NCBI GenBank assembly: GCA_946553045.1
Contig: CAMNRO010000007.1
Location: 1-64,000 of the forward strand
DNA from: an uncultured Porphyromonadaceae bacterium
Lineage (GTDB): Bacteria; Bacteroidota; Bacteroidia; Bacteroidales; Muribaculaceae
DNA length: 64,000 nt
Direction: 5' to 3'
In this document: piece by piece, positions 21,009-30,401 of the stretch
Layout: each line of letters opens with the position of its first letter
Position numbering within the stretch: position 1 is the stretch's first letter
The notes under the pieces: generated by a model
The model's input: only the letters and a program-made list of their open reading frames with translations
What the model was told of the DNA's origin: nothing
The model's database searches: none
Made by a program: the position numbers and the translations under genes

Positions 21009-23492
21009 ATGAAAAAAACTATCATGGCCGGCATGGTATCGCTTGCTGCTGTGACTTTGATGTGCGGTTGCGACGATTTCGGCGAGACCCGCGGAAGAGG
21101 CCAGGGGCGTATTATGCCTTTGATAGGACTTGACTCGCAGATGGTTGGGGCCGGAACGGCGATATCGCCCGATTCGCGTGCCGACGGAGCTGTAGGAGTC
21201 AATGATCTTTCTGTTACCCTCGAAAAGACCGGGGGCGACTACAAGAAGACATGGGAAAGTGTCGACGCTTTTATAACAGATTGCGAAACATCGAAATTCT
21301 CTGTCGGAGAATATCTCCTGAGCGTATGGTACGGCGACCAGGAAAGCACCGGTTTCGACGTTCCGGCCTATTATGGCTCGGCTACGCTGACCGTGAAAGA
21401 CGACCAGGCCACCGAAGTAGGCGTGAGCGCATCGATGTCGAAGTCGATGTTCTCCTTCGCTTATACAGAGGCTTTCCTCAAATATATGAGCGACTGGTCG
21501 GTTGAAATCGGCGGGGTGTCTGTCGACAAGGACGAGACCCGTCCGGCCTATGTCCTCCCCGGCGAAATGGACGTGAAAATGTCGTTTACCACTGTCGCCG
21601 GTCAGACTGCCACTACCACTGTAGCTACGGTCAACGCCCTGGCACGCCACCACTACAAGGTGACTGTCGACGTCAATGGCGGCGAGGTTGGCGACCCCTC
21701 TCTCAAAATAGACTGGGACGAGACTCTCGAGACCGAAAATGTAGAAATCAAGCTCGAAGGCCTTTTCAGCTCCGAGCCTCCCGTTCTCACTGCCGACGGC
21801 TTTGTGGCCGGCGAGCCCGTGGGCTTTGTCGAGGGTTTTGCTCCCGAGACACCTCTCAAACTCAATATTGTGGCTATGGGCGGTCTCAAGAGCGTCCTGC
21901 TCGAGACAAGCACGCATGGTCTTAACGGCTGGCCTGCTTCCGTGGAACTCCTCGGTGCCGACGACGCTACTCAGCAGCTCCTCACCGGCAAAGGCCTCGC
22001 TGTTCTCGGTCTGTGGCGTAATCCCGGCCAGATGGCTCAGATAGATTTCGCCGGTGTGCTGAAGAATATCAAGACCAGCCCCGAAGGCAACACAAGCGAG
22101 TTTACAGTTACTGTGACCGACAATTACGGCCGCACCGGCTCGATGGCTCTCACCGTTGAGGCAGAAGGTCTTGTCCTGAATCTCGACCCCTCAGACGAGG
22201 CGTTCTATACGCCCGGCGAGCCTGTCGCTCTCACCATGGAGTATAACGGACCCGACCCGAAATCGAATATCGAGCTCACATATATGGCTTCGAGCGCGGG
22301 CCGTCCGCGTCCTGTGGCAGACTGGACTGTAGAGCCTCTCGGCCGTGCAGGCAACTTCTATAAGGTGACGATGAAAGGTTTTACAAGCACCGGCAACATC
22401 GAGCTTACCGCTAAATGCAACGGATACACTACCGCCACCACTATCAAGGCTCCGCGCTATGTCGTATCGGCCGACGATAACAACGTATTCGCCAAATATG
22501 CATATGTTTCCGTATTCGACAACGCGACCAACGCTCCCGCCGACCTTAGCGCCCTTACATTCGGCGCCACAGTCAATGGTGTGGACATCGCTGTGGGCGG
22601 CGCCGTAGAAGGCAACTATTACAAGGTTACCGGCCTTACCCCCGGTCAGGTGAACAATATCCGCGTAATAAGCGACGAACGTTCCACCGTGGCCGCCGTC
22701 ACTACCGAAGCCGCCACACAGCTCCCCAATTCAGATATGGAAAACTGGTATCGCCAGAACGGAAAAACTGAATATTGGTGGATTGATTATCCTGGAAAAG
22801 ACGAAAATGCAGTGTGGGGTACTATGAATAAACTGACTACTTCAGTGGGTGGTAGCAAAACAAATATGTTTGACCATAAAGGAGCTGCGTACTGTGCTTT
22901 TTCAGGAACACGCCCTACCGGATCGGGATTTTCCGATCGAGGCATTAACCATGGTACCGCAAATAAGGAGAATGTATTTAATGGTGCCTATAGCGCTGTA
23001 ATTTCTACAGTAGGCTGGGGTGATAATGACGGAAACGGCTCTACTTCAACCGGTAAAGGATGCAAGAACCTAACTGTGGGCGAATTGTACCTTGGTTCGT
23101 ATAATGAAACCTCTCAGAAAGCTGAATATACAGGGCTTGCATTCGGTTCAAGACCGTCAGCCTTGAAATTCTATTACTACTATTGCGCTCAGAATTCGGC
23201 TGATTATGGATATGTTGAGGTTTGGGTTAAAGATAATGCGGGAAATGTAATTGCCAGCGGAAATAAGAATCTTAGCCCTCGTGGCGAGTATGGAGAAGAG
23301 AGTGTAAATCTTACATATTCAATGAAATCGGCAAAAGCTTCTACGATATGTGTGATTTTTAAATCATCCAATAATCCGAGCTGTCAGACAATTAATACGA
23401 CCAATTTGTCGTGTCCGAAATTCGGTGATACTACTTCTGGTCGTTTTACAGGTTCGGAATTGTTTATCGACGATTTAGAATTAATCTATTAA
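21009..23492 (+). CDS. DUF4493/PCMD-domain surface lipoprotein
   Basis: 827 residues, a lipoprotein. The signal peptide ends in LMCGC, giving a mature N-terminus CDDFGE, whose acidic residues after Cys resemble the Bacteroidota surface-export signal. The first 170 residues match DUF4493 (SVGEYLLSVWYGD and PAYYGSATLTVKDDQ). Several beta-sandwich, Ig-like modules follow. From about residue 575 (LPNSDMENWY) the C-terminal part looks like a PCMD (putative carbohydrate-metabolism) domain, ending ELFIDDLELIY. Function unknown; probably glycan or matrix binding at the cell surface. Base composition falls sharply to AT-rich at about 22735, the PCMD boundary. Confidence 0.82.
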   Translation: MKKTIMAGMVSLAAVTLMCGCDDFGETRGRGQGRIMPLIGLDSQMVGAGTAISPDSRADGAVGVNDLSVTLEKTGGDYKKTWESVDAFITDCETSKFSVGEYLLSVWYGDQESTGFDVPAYYGSATLTVKDDQATEVGVSASMSKSMFSFAYTEAFLKYMSDWSVEIGGVSVDKDETRPAYVLPGEMDVKMSFTTVAGQTATTTVATVNALARHHYKVTVDVNGGEVGDPSLKIDWDETLETENVEIKLEGLFSSEPPVLTADGFVAGEPVGFVEGFAPETPLKLNIVAMGGLKSVLLETSTHGLNGWPASVELLGADDATQQLLTGKGLAVLGLWRNPGQMAQIDFAGVLKNIKTSPEGNTSEFTVTVTDNYGRTGSMALTVEAEGLVLNLDPSDEAFYTPGEPVALTMEYNGPDPKSNIELTYMASSAGRPRPVADWTVEPLGRAGNFYKVTMKGFTSTGNIELTAKCNGYTTATTIKAPRYVVSADDNNVFAKYAYVSVFDNATNAPADLSALTFGATVNGVDIAVGGAVEGNYYKVTGLTPGQVNNIRVISDERSTVAAVTTEAATQLPNSDMENWYRQNGKTEYWWIDYPGKDENAVWGTMNKLTTSVGGSKTNMFDHKGAAYCAFSGTRPTGSGFSDRGINHGTANKENVFNGAYSAVISTVGWGDNDGNGSTSTGKGCKNLTVGELYLGSYNETSQKAEYTGLAFGSRPSALKFYYYYCAQNSADYGYVEVWVKDNAGNVIASGNKNLSPRGEYGEESVNLTYSMKSAKASTICVIFKSSNNPSCQTINTTNLSCPKFGDTTSGRFTGSELFIDDLELIY

Positions 23493-23502
23493 AAGAAAAT
23501 TG

Positions 23503-24831
23503 ATGAAAACAAATATATCAAGCATAGCAATGGCGGCAGCGATGCTGACTGTCGTTTCGTGCTCGGAGCACTGGACTCCTCCTACGGGTTCTGACGGCTC
23601 TCTGGCTCTTGGCTCGATGATTGTCGATGTCAAGGAAAACGCCAATGTGATTGTTTCGCCGGGTTCGCGCGCAGCAGCCGACGTCAACAACTTCCAGGTG
23701 ACAATTTATGACAAGACAGGAGCCGAAGCCGGTTCATGGACCTACGGCCAGATGCCCGAAATAGTGACACTTGCCGCAGGCGACGGCTATGCCGTGAAAG
23801 TGAAATCGCACGACGTCGAAAAGGCCGCCTGGGAAATGCCATATTACTACGGCGAATCCAAATCGTTCTCAATCGAGAAGAACAAAATCACCGAGGTTGG
23901 CACCGTTACGGCTGAATTCAAGTCTATCAAGGTTACAGTCGAGTTTACAGACGAACTCAAGGCTATCGTCAGCGACGATGTGAAAGTTGTCATCGAGGCC
24001 AACGACGAAGGCCTTATCACCTTTACGAAGAAAGAGGTCGAAGACGGTTCTGCTGCATATTTTGAGGCTGTAGACGGTTCTACGACCATGGTGGCTCATT
24101 TCGCGGGCTCTATCCGCGGAAATGCTGTCGACAGCAAGGCGCCGTTTACCGATATTGCAGCCGGACAGCACCGTATTGTGCGCTATGGCGTGAAAATCGG
24201 TCCTGATGTTCCTGAGCCCGACGGCTCTATCACACCCGGCGGAATAACTATCGACACAGAAATCGTAGAGGTAGATGTCGATGGCAATACCACCGTCGTA
24301 GACCCCGATCTCGATTCGAGCGACCGCCCCGGTCCTGAAGAACCCGAGAATCCTGACAAGCCTGGTCCCGACGAGCCCACACCTCCCGGCCCCGGCGGCG
24401 AAGCAATTTCATTCGAAAAGGGTGTTGAGAATGATAACTTCAATCTTGAAGGCATCAATGTATTAAAGCAGAGTGATGAAGATCCATTTGGTGACGTTGT
24501 AGTCAATATAATCGCTGACAAAGGCGTGAAGAATCTTTTTGTGACAATTAAACCTGGAGATGCCGGTTTCTCAGCCGCTCTTGCCGATTTGGAATTATTG
24601 GATTCTTTCGATCTTGCCAACCCTGGAAATCTTGAGGCTAACCTTGGCCCAGACGGATTGAATCTGCCGATTAAGGATGCTGTAGTCGGTAAGAAATCGG
24701 TGCCTTTTGATATCACTGGCTTTATGTCTATGCTCAAAGCATTTGTCGGAGAACATTCCTTCGAGCTTCGTGTTGTGGATTCGGAAAATAATGAGAAGTC
24801 GATGACTTTGGTTTTCAAAGTTGTTGAATAA
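23503..24831 (+). CDS. DUF4493-type lipoprotein
   Basis: 442 residues from the ATG at 23503; an in-frame TTG just before it is less likely. Lipobox VVSCS; mature start CSEHW. The DUF4493-like region spans about residues 25-225 (YAVKVKSHDVEKAAW and MPYYYGESKSFSIEKNK). A Pro/Asp/Gly-rich linker follows at about 240-305, with repeated PGP and EEPENPD-like segments. The C-terminal domain (about 305-442) has no recognised family and ends in FKVVE rather than a PCMD end. It lies 10 bp after the first lipoprotein gene and 12 bp before the third. Its DNA becomes AT-rich after the linker, at about 24410. Confidence 0.75.
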   Translation: MKTNISSIAMAAAMLTVVSCSEHWTPPTGSDGSLALGSMIVDVKENANVIVSPGSRAAADVNNFQVTIYDKTGAEAGSWTYGQMPEIVTLAAGDGYAVKVKSHDVEKAAWEMPYYYGESKSFSIEKNKITEVGTVTAEFKSIKVTVEFTDELKAIVSDDVKVVIEANDEGLITFTKKEVEDGSAAYFEAVDGSTTMVAHFAGSIRGNAVDSKAPFTDIAAGQHRIVRYGVKIGPDVPEPDGSITPGGITIDTEIVEVDVDGNTTVVDPDLDSSDRPGPEEPENPDKPGPDEPTPPGPGGEAISFEKGVENDNFNLEGINVLKQSDEDPFGDVVVNIIADKGVKNLFVTIKPGDAGFSAALADLELLDSFDLANPGNLEANLGPDGLNLPIKDAVVGKKSVPFDITGFMSMLKAFVGEHSFELRVVDSENNEKSMTLVFKVVE

Positions 24832-24843
24832 TCCCCTTGCCAT

Positions 24844-27021
24844 ATGAAAAAGATAAAATTGTTATATATAATGGCCGCAGGCTTAGTGCTTGCAACCGCT
24901 TGCTCGGAAGAGAAATTCGAGGGTTCAGGCGAGGGTAATATTGTGCTCAATACCAGCGTGAGCACCGATATGACTGTTGTTTCGCGTGCAATCGAAGATG
25001 ATATCAAGGCCGGAACGATGATATGGATTTCGCGGGCCGAAGGCGGCCTGGTGCGCCGGTATAATACCCTTGCCGATGTTCCCACCGGCGCTTTCCCCAT
25101 GCTCTCGGGCAGCTATATAGCCGAGGCTTGGGCCGGCGACTCGGTTTCGGCCTCCTGGGATAAACGGTATTTCAAGGGCTATACTGAATTTGCTGTAAAA
25201 GGCGGCGAGACATCAGAAGTCAATATCCTCTGCAAGATTGCCAATGTGGCCGCCGAAGTGAAATATCAGGACGGTCTCGGCAGTTATCTGTCGGATTATA
25301 CCATGACCGTCGGTCACCGTCGCGGTGCGCTCGATTTTACGGTAGAGGATGCCGCCGACGGCCGTCGTGCATACTTCATGATGCCATCGAACGACAAGAA
25401 TCTTGCGTGGACCTTCAAGGGCACGCAGCTCAACGGCGATTCTTTCGAACAGGAAGGCGTGATTGAGAACGCTCAGCCTGGTCATCTATATGTTCTCAAT
25501 GTGTCGTATAGCACTCAGAGCTCCGATATAGGCGGTGCTATTGTCACCATAAAGATTGACGACAAGGTGATTGAGGTTAACGATAATATCGAGCTTATTG
25601 CTCCGCCTGCTTTCAAGGGCTACGATTTCGACATCAGCAAGCCTGTGACAGCAGCGAAGGGTGAAATCGGCGACCGCACTGTCTTTATATCGAGTGCCGT
25701 CGATATTGTGAGCGTGGTTCTCGACAGCGAGGAACTTGCCGGACTCGACGTGATGGAAGGCGGTACTGATGTTGAAATAGCAGCCGGTTCTGCCTCAGCT
25801 ATCGCCGCTCTCGATGAGCATGGTATCTCATGCCGCTATGTAGCCGCAGTCGTAGGCAACGAGCAGAAAGAGAAATCGCTTTTCCGCATCAATTTCACCG
25901 AGAAGTTCACCAATACGCTTGCCGACGGAGAGCATACATTCGTCATCTCCGCAACCGACAGCAAGAATCAGATTTCTACAGCGACGCTGACTTTCAACGT
26001 CAGCGATGCTCCCGTAGCCAGTGTTCCCGTATCGCCGGCCGATTACAGCTCGCGCAAGGCTATTCTCCGCGGAACTGTGACGAAGAATGATGTTGAGAGT
26101 GTCGGTTTCCGCTATCGCGCAGCCAATGCAGGCGAGTGGCAGTATATAGACGGCACTCCCGTGAGTCGTGCTCTGGCTATGGGAACAGAGTTCTATGCCG
26201 AACTTACCGACCTTGTTCCGGGCACAAACTATGAGTACAAGGTTGTGTCGGGCGATTTCGAATCGGCTGTACAGACATTTGTAACCGACTCTGAGCCTCA
26301 ATTGCCGAATTCGGGCTTTGATGAGTGGGATACATCGTCTAAGGCATATCTGCTCTATGCGCCTGGAGGCGAGATGTTCTGGGATTCAGGCAACCATGGG
26401 TCTACGACAATTGGTGCGAAATACAATATAACGATGCCTGATTCCGAAATGAAGCATTCAGGACTCTATAGTGTCAAAATGGTTTCTACAAAGGTTGTTA
26501 TCAAGTTTGCGGCAGGAAATATGTTTGTCGGAAAGTATCTTGAAACAGCCGGAACCAATGGTGTGCTCGGCTGGGGACGTCCGTTTAACGGTCGCCCGAA
26601 GGCTTTGCGCGTATGGGCGAAATATTCACCGGTCAATATCGATAATGTTGGATCACTTCCGTCAAACATTTCTGTGAAAAAAGGAGACCTTGATAATGGT
26701 ATCATTTATATAGCCCTTGTCGATGATACTAAAGACAGCTACAATGGTGACCAGTGGCCATGTGTGGTCAAAACGGCTTCACCACCTCAGCTTTTCGACA
26801 AAGACGGAGCAAATGTTATCGCTTATGGTGAAAAAGTGTTCACTGAAGCAACCTCAGGTAATGAGCTGATGGAATTTACTATTCCATTGGATTACTATGA
26901 TAATGCGAGAATCCCTTCGAATATCATTCTCGTGGCCTCTGCAAGCCGCTATGGCGATTACTTTACCGGCGGTGCCGGCTCCACTCTGTGGGTAGACGAC
27001 ATCGAGCTCATCTACGAATAA
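24844..27021 (+). CDS. DUF4493/PCMD-domain lipoprotein
   Basis: 725 residues with lipobox LATACS and mature start CSEEKFEG, again acidic after Cys as in exported surface lipoproteins. N-terminal DUF4493 (to about residue 220) includes SGSYIAEAWAGDSVSASWD and a predicted beta-rich core. Middle modules resemble Ig/FN3-like repeats (for example SVGFRYRAANAGEWQYI at about 417-432). The C-terminal PCMD domain starts at LPNSGFDEWD (about residue 488) and ends STLWVDDIELIYE, parallel to the first gene of this operon. The central PCMD DNA is AT-rich, and the last 80 bases return to GC-rich usage. Last gene of the operon, followed by a strong terminator. Confidence 0.82.
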   Translation: MKKIKLLYIMAAGLVLATACSEEKFEGSGEGNIVLNTSVSTDMTVVSRAIEDDIKAGTMIWISRAEGGLVRRYNTLADVPTGAFPMLSGSYIAEAWAGDSVSASWDKRYFKGYTEFAVKGGETSEVNILCKIANVAAEVKYQDGLGSYLSDYTMTVGHRRGALDFTVEDAADGRRAYFMMPSNDKNLAWTFKGTQLNGDSFEQEGVIENAQPGHLYVLNVSYSTQSSDIGGAIVTIKIDDKVIEVNDNIELIAPPAFKGYDFDISKPVTAAKGEIGDRTVFISSAVDIVSVVLDSEELAGLDVMEGGTDVEIAAGSASAIAALDEHGISCRYVAAVVGNEQKEKSLFRINFTEKFTNTLADGEHTFVISATDSKNQISTATLTFNVSDAPVASVPVSPADYSSRKAILRGTVTKNDVESVGFRYRAANAGEWQYIDGTPVSRALAMGTEFYAELTDLVPGTNYEYKVVSGDFESAVQTFVTDSEPQLPNSGFDEWDTSSKAYLLYAPGGEMFWDSGNHGSTTIGAKYNITMPDSEMKHSGLYSVKMVSTKVVIKFAAGNMFVGKYLETAGTNGVLGWGRPFNGRPKALRVWAKYSPVNIDNVGSLPSNISVKKGDLDNGIIYIALVDDTKDSYNGDQWPCVVKTASPPQLFDKDGANVIAYGEKVFTEATSGNELMEFTIPLDYYDNARIPSNIILVASASRYGDYFTGGAGSTLWVDDIELIYE

Positions 27022-27040
27022 TCACTGAAACCCTATAACA

Positions 27041-27087
27041 GTCAAAACCGCATCCGGCATTTCCCGGATGCGGTTTTGACTTTTTTT
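27041..27087 (+). terminator. strong intrinsic terminator of the lipoprotein operon
   Basis: A 17-bp perfect stem (27041-27057 with 27064-27080), a 6-nt loop and a run of seven T. Confidence 0.92.
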
Positions 27088-27124
27088 AGCCTGGAAATTA
27101 TTTCGGGGGTTGTGGAAAATTCAC

Positions 27125-27132
27125 TATATTTG
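27125..27132 (+). promoter_or_regulatory. -7 box of dnaN
   Basis: TATATTTG, with TTTC at 27101-27104 standing 20 nt upstream as a weak -33. Leader of about 55 nt. Confidence 0.55.
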
Positions 27133-27195
27133 TAGATTAAATAAGTGCGCTTTGCACATTCATAGGAATATATAAATCAAAACATCTATAAAGTC

Positions 27196-28323
27196 ATGAA
27201 ATTCAACGTTTCGAGCAAAGCCTTCTACAATGCTGCGGCAGCCGTCAGCAAGGTAATCAACTCCAAGAACGCACTCGCAATTCTCGATAACTTCCTGCTC
27301 ACCCTCGATGGCGATACATTCACCATCACGGGTTCGGACGCCGAGAATGCCCTCACTGCCCGCCTTGAAGTGGCCGGCGCCAAGGGCTCTGGCAGCCTCT
27401 GTCTTGGTGCGCGCCGTCTTGTGGAGCTCCTCAAGGAGCTGCCCGACCAGGGTGTGGAGGTCGATGTGAACGAAGACACCCTCGAAGTGCAACTTTCGTA
27501 TTCTGCGGGCCACTACAGCTTCGTCGGTCTTCCCGGCGACCAGTATCCGGCATTCGCCGTGGCCGGCGACGACCGTCCTATCAGCTTCAGCGTGGCAACC
27601 GAGCAGATTATCACCGGTCTTGACAATACGATGTTTGCTGTCAGCACCGACGAGTATCGCCAGATCATGCAGGGCGTGCTGCTCGACATCGCGCCCGAAA
27701 GCATTACTTTCGTGGCGACCGACACACGCAAGCTTGTGCGCTACACCGACCGCCGCACCGCTCCCGGCGTGCAGGGCCAGTGTGTGCTGCCTTTCAAATC
27801 GTCGACCATCATCAAGAATGTGTTCGCCAAAGAGGAAACCCTCGACATCACCATGTCGGCCCGCAGCGCCGTCATCGAAAGCGCCAATTTCACTTTCCAG
27901 TGCGCATTCCTCAACGGCACTTATCCCGACTATAACCGCGTGATGCCCCGCAATAATTCGCTCGTGCTCACCGTAGACCGTCTGGCGCTCCTTAATGCTG
28001 TGCGCCGTGTGGGTATTTTTGTGGAGGTTGAAGGCGGCCTCGAGAAGTTCCGTATCACTCCCGAGACCATTCTTCTGAAGGCCAACGACAACAATCTGTG
28101 CACCAGCGCACGCGAGCAGGTGCCCTGTTCGTTCACCGGCAGCGAGCTCACTATCGGTTTCAGCGCCAGCTTCCTCACAGAAATCCTTACTACCATCAAG
28201 GGTTCCGACGTAGTCGTTAACCTCGGCGACGCAGGCCGTCCCGGCGTATTCCGCCCCGCCGAGGAGCCCGAAAACACCGAGCTCCTCATGCTGCTCATGC
28301 CGATGACCGTAGGCGAATTTTAA
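27196..28323 (+). CDS. dnaN: DNA polymerase III beta subunit (sliding clamp)
   Basis: 375 residues, the usual length for the three-domain clamp. It starts MKFNVSSKAFYNAA and has the family segments NFLLTLDGDTFTITGSD, LLDIAPESITFVATDTRK and the C-terminal hydrophobic end ELLMLLMPM that forms part of the clamp groove. It encircles DNA and tethers the replicative polymerase and repair factors. dnaA is not adjacent and there is no visible oriC, so this dnaN lies away from the classic origin cluster, as is common in Bacteroidota. A DnaQ-like exonuclease gene follows 114 bp downstream. Confidence 0.96.
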   Translation: MKFNVSSKAFYNAAAAVSKVINSKNALAILDNFLLTLDGDTFTITGSDAENALTARLEVAGAKGSGSLCLGARRLVELLKELPDQGVEVDVNEDTLEVQLSYSAGHYSFVGLPGDQYPAFAVAGDDRPISFSVATEQIITGLDNTMFAVSTDEYRQIMQGVLLDIAPESITFVATDTRKLVRYTDRRTAPGVQGQCVLPFKSSTIIKNVFAKEETLDITMSARSAVIESANFTFQCAFLNGTYPDYNRVMPRNNSLVLTVDRLALLNAVRRVGIFVEVEGGLEKFRITPETILLKANDNNLCTSAREQVPCSFTGSELTIGFSASFLTEILTTIKGSDVVVNLGDAGRPGVFRPAEEPENTELLMLLMPMTVGEF

Positions 28324-28327
28324 TTTA

Positions 28328-28405
28328 ATTATGGATTATGAATTATGAGTTTTCTGAGTTCAGATAATGCATAATTCACTAACCATTAACCTCTAACCCC
28401 TAACC
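28328..28405. repeat. 7-bp-period intergenic repeats
   Basis: Three units of ATTATGR (28328-28348) and four units ending TAACC (28378-28405) in strict 7-base register, separated by about 29 non-repeated bases. Confidence 0.7.
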
Positions 28406-28430
28406 TTAAGTTTTGCACAGCAAAACTTAA
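28406..28430 (+). promoter_or_regulatory. perfect hairpin just ahead of the exonuclease start
   Basis: TTAAGTTTTGC (28406-28416) and GCAAAACTTAA (28420-28430) form an 11-bp stem with a 3-nt loop, ending 7 nt before the ATG. It could influence translation or hold an overlapping promoter. There is no T tract, so it is not a standard terminator. Confidence 0.5.
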
Positions 28431-28437
28431 CCGACGA

Positions 28438-29202
28438 ATGAAACTGAAACTAAACCGCCCGGTGGTGTTTTTCGACCTCGAGACTACCGGAACGAATATA
28501 TCTGCCGACCGCATAGTGGAGATTTCGATGGTGAAACTCCACCCCGACGGTCGTGTGGTGGAGAAGACGCGCCGCATCAATCCCGAAATGCCTATCCCGG
28601 CAGAGGCTACGGCCATACATCATATCACCGACGATGATGTGGCCGCCGAGCCTACCTTCCGCCAGGTTGCCGCCTCGCTTGCGCAGCAGCTCATAGGCTG
28701 CGATATTGCCGGCTTCAACTCCAACCGCTTCGACATTCCTCTGCTCGACGCCGAGTTTGAGCGCGCAGGCGTGGATTTCGATTTCTCGAAGGCCCGTTTC
28801 ATCGATGTGCAGACTATCTATCACAAGAAAGAGCCCCGCACCCTTGTGGCGGCCTACCGCTACTATTGCGGCGCCGAGCTCGAAGGAGCCCACGGCGCTC
28901 TTGCCGATACCCGCGCGACAATGGAGGTGCTCCTTGCACAGCTCGAACGCTACGATGATCTGCCCACAGAGGTTGGCGCGCTCTCTGAATATGCCTGCGC
29001 CAACCGCAATGTGGATATCGCCGGACGTCTTATCTACGACGACCAGAACCGCGAAATCATCAATTTCGGCAAATACAAGGGCAGGGTGGCCGAGGAAGTG
29101 CTCGAAAAGGACCCCGGCTACTACAGCTGGATAATGCAGGGCGATTTTCCCCGCAACACCAAGAAAGTATTCACCCGTATCCGCCTCCGGGCCAAGAAGT
29201 GA
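28438..29202 (+). CDS. DnaQ-like DEDDh 3'-5' exonuclease with C-terminal DUF3820-like domain
   Basis: 254 residues. The exonuclease domain spans about 1-175: motif Exo I VVFFDLETTG (Asp12, Glu14), Exo II in IAGFNSNRFDIPLL and Exo III HGALADTRAT with the DEDDh His. The C-terminal 60 residues (INFGKYKGRVAEEV, YYSWIMQGDF) match the short DUF3820-type module often fused to such enzymes. It likely acts as the proofreading or epsilon-like exonuclease or in repair; nearness to dnaN fits a replication role. Its stop overlaps the coaBC start by one base. Confidence 0.9.
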   Translation: MKLKLNRPVVFFDLETTGTNISADRIVEISMVKLHPDGRVVEKTRRINPEMPIPAEATAIHHITDDDVAAEPTFRQVAASLAQQLIGCDIAGFNSNRFDIPLLDAEFERAGVDFDFSKARFIDVQTIYHKKEPRTLVAAYRYYCGAELEGAHGALADTRATMEVLLAQLERYDDLPTEVGALSEYACANRNVDIAGRLIYDDQNREIINFGKYKGRVAEEVLEKDPGYYSWIMQGDFPRNTKKVFTRIRLRAKK

Positions 29203-30401
29203 TGCTTAAAGGCAAGAATATAATACTCGGAATCAGCGGCGGCATCGCGGCCTACAAGAGCGTGGTGCTGCTGCGCCAGCTCGTCAAGGGCGGCGCTCAG
29301 GTGCAGGTTGTGATGACGCCCAATGCCCGCGAGTTCATACAGCCGGTGACTCTGTCGTCGCTGTCGCAGCGTCCTGTGGTGACTGAATTTTTCAGCGCCA
29401 ACACCGGCGAGTGGCATTCGCATGTCGCTCTGGGCGAATGGGCCGATGCCATGATTGTGGCTCCGGCCACAGCCTCGACCCTGGCCAAGATGGCAAACGG
29501 CGTGGCCGACAATATGCTCGTCACGACATATCTTTCGGCCCGTTGCCCCGTCTTTGTCGCGCCGGCGATGGACCTCGACATGATGGCGCATCCTACAACC
29601 GCCCGCAATCTGGCGACTCTCGCCGCCGACGGCGTGCATATCATCGAGCCCGAGACAGGCGAACTCGCCAGCGGTCTCAGCGGCCGCGGCCGTATGGAAG
29701 AGCCTGAAAGAATTGCAGCCGTTCTCGACGCTTTTTTTGCGTCCGACGGACCTCTGGCAGGCAAGAAGGTGCTTATCACCGCCGGCCCGACCTACGAACG
29801 CATAGACCCTGTGCGTTTCATCGGTAATTTCTCTACCGGCAAGATGGGCTATGCCATTGCCGAGGAAGCTGCCTCGCGCGGCGCCGAGGTGACGCTGGTG
29901 AGCGGCCCGACGGCTCTGAGCGTCAGCAGTCCGCGCATACGTCGCGTCGATGTGGAGAGTGCCCGCGAAATGCTTGCCGCAGCGCAGGAGGCATTCGAAA
30001 CCGCCGATATAGCCATCATGACGGCTGCTGTGGCCGACTATGCGCCGGCGCATGTGTTCGACAGCAAAATCAAGCGCGAAAAGGCCGAATTCGACAGTAT
30101 CGAGCTTGTCAAGAACCCCGACATAGCCGCGACCCTCGGCCGCGCCAAGCGCCCCGGGCAGGTTTTGGTGGGTTTTGCCCTCGAAACCGACCATGCCGTG
30201 GCTAACGGCCGCGATAAGCTCGCCCGCAAGAATCTCGATATGATTGTGGTGAACAGCCTTGCCGACAAAGGAGCCGGCTTCGGCACCGACACCAACAAAA
30301 TCAGCATTATCTCGGCCGGCAGCGATACTCCGGCCGACTATCCTCTCAAGTCAAAAAAGGCTGTAGCGGCCGATATCCTCGATTTTATCGCTACTCTATG
30401 A
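29202..30401 (+). CDS. coaBC: bifunctional phosphopantothenoylcysteine decarboxylase/phosphopantothenate-cysteine ligase
   Basis: 399 residues catalysing two consecutive steps of coenzyme A synthesis. The N-terminal FMN-binding CoaC domain (about 1-180) shows ILGISGGIAAYKSV and PAMDLDMMAHPTT. The C-terminal CoaB ligase (about 185-399) shows VLITAGPTYERIDPVRFIGN, the CTP-binding region and FALETD. I take the ATG at 29202, which overlaps the upstream TGA; a GTG immediately before it is in frame. Overlaps the next gene by 4 bp. Confidence 0.95.
   Translation: MLKGKNIILGISGGIAAYKSVVLLRQLVKGGAQVQVVMTPNAREFIQPVTLSSLSQRPVVTEFFSANTGEWHSHVALGEWADAMIVAPATASTLAKMANGVADNMLVTTYLSARCPVFVAPAMDLDMMAHPTTARNLATLAADGVHIIEPETGELASGLSGRGRMEEPERIAAVLDAFFASDGPLAGKKVLITAGPTYERIDPVRFIGNFSTGKMGYAIAEEAASRGAEVTLVSGPTALSVSSPRIRRVDVESAREMLAAAQEAFETADIAIMTAAVADYAPAHVFDSKIKREKAEFDSIELVKNPDIAATLGRAKRPGQVLVGFALETDHAVANGRDKLARKNLDMIVVNSLADKGAGFGTDTNKISIISAGSDTPADYPLKSKKAVAADILDFIATL

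Noticed and set aside
21009-27021. Polysaccharide utilisation locus
   Set aside because: Surface lipoproteins are present but there is no SusC/SusD pair, hydrolase or sensor in the operon.
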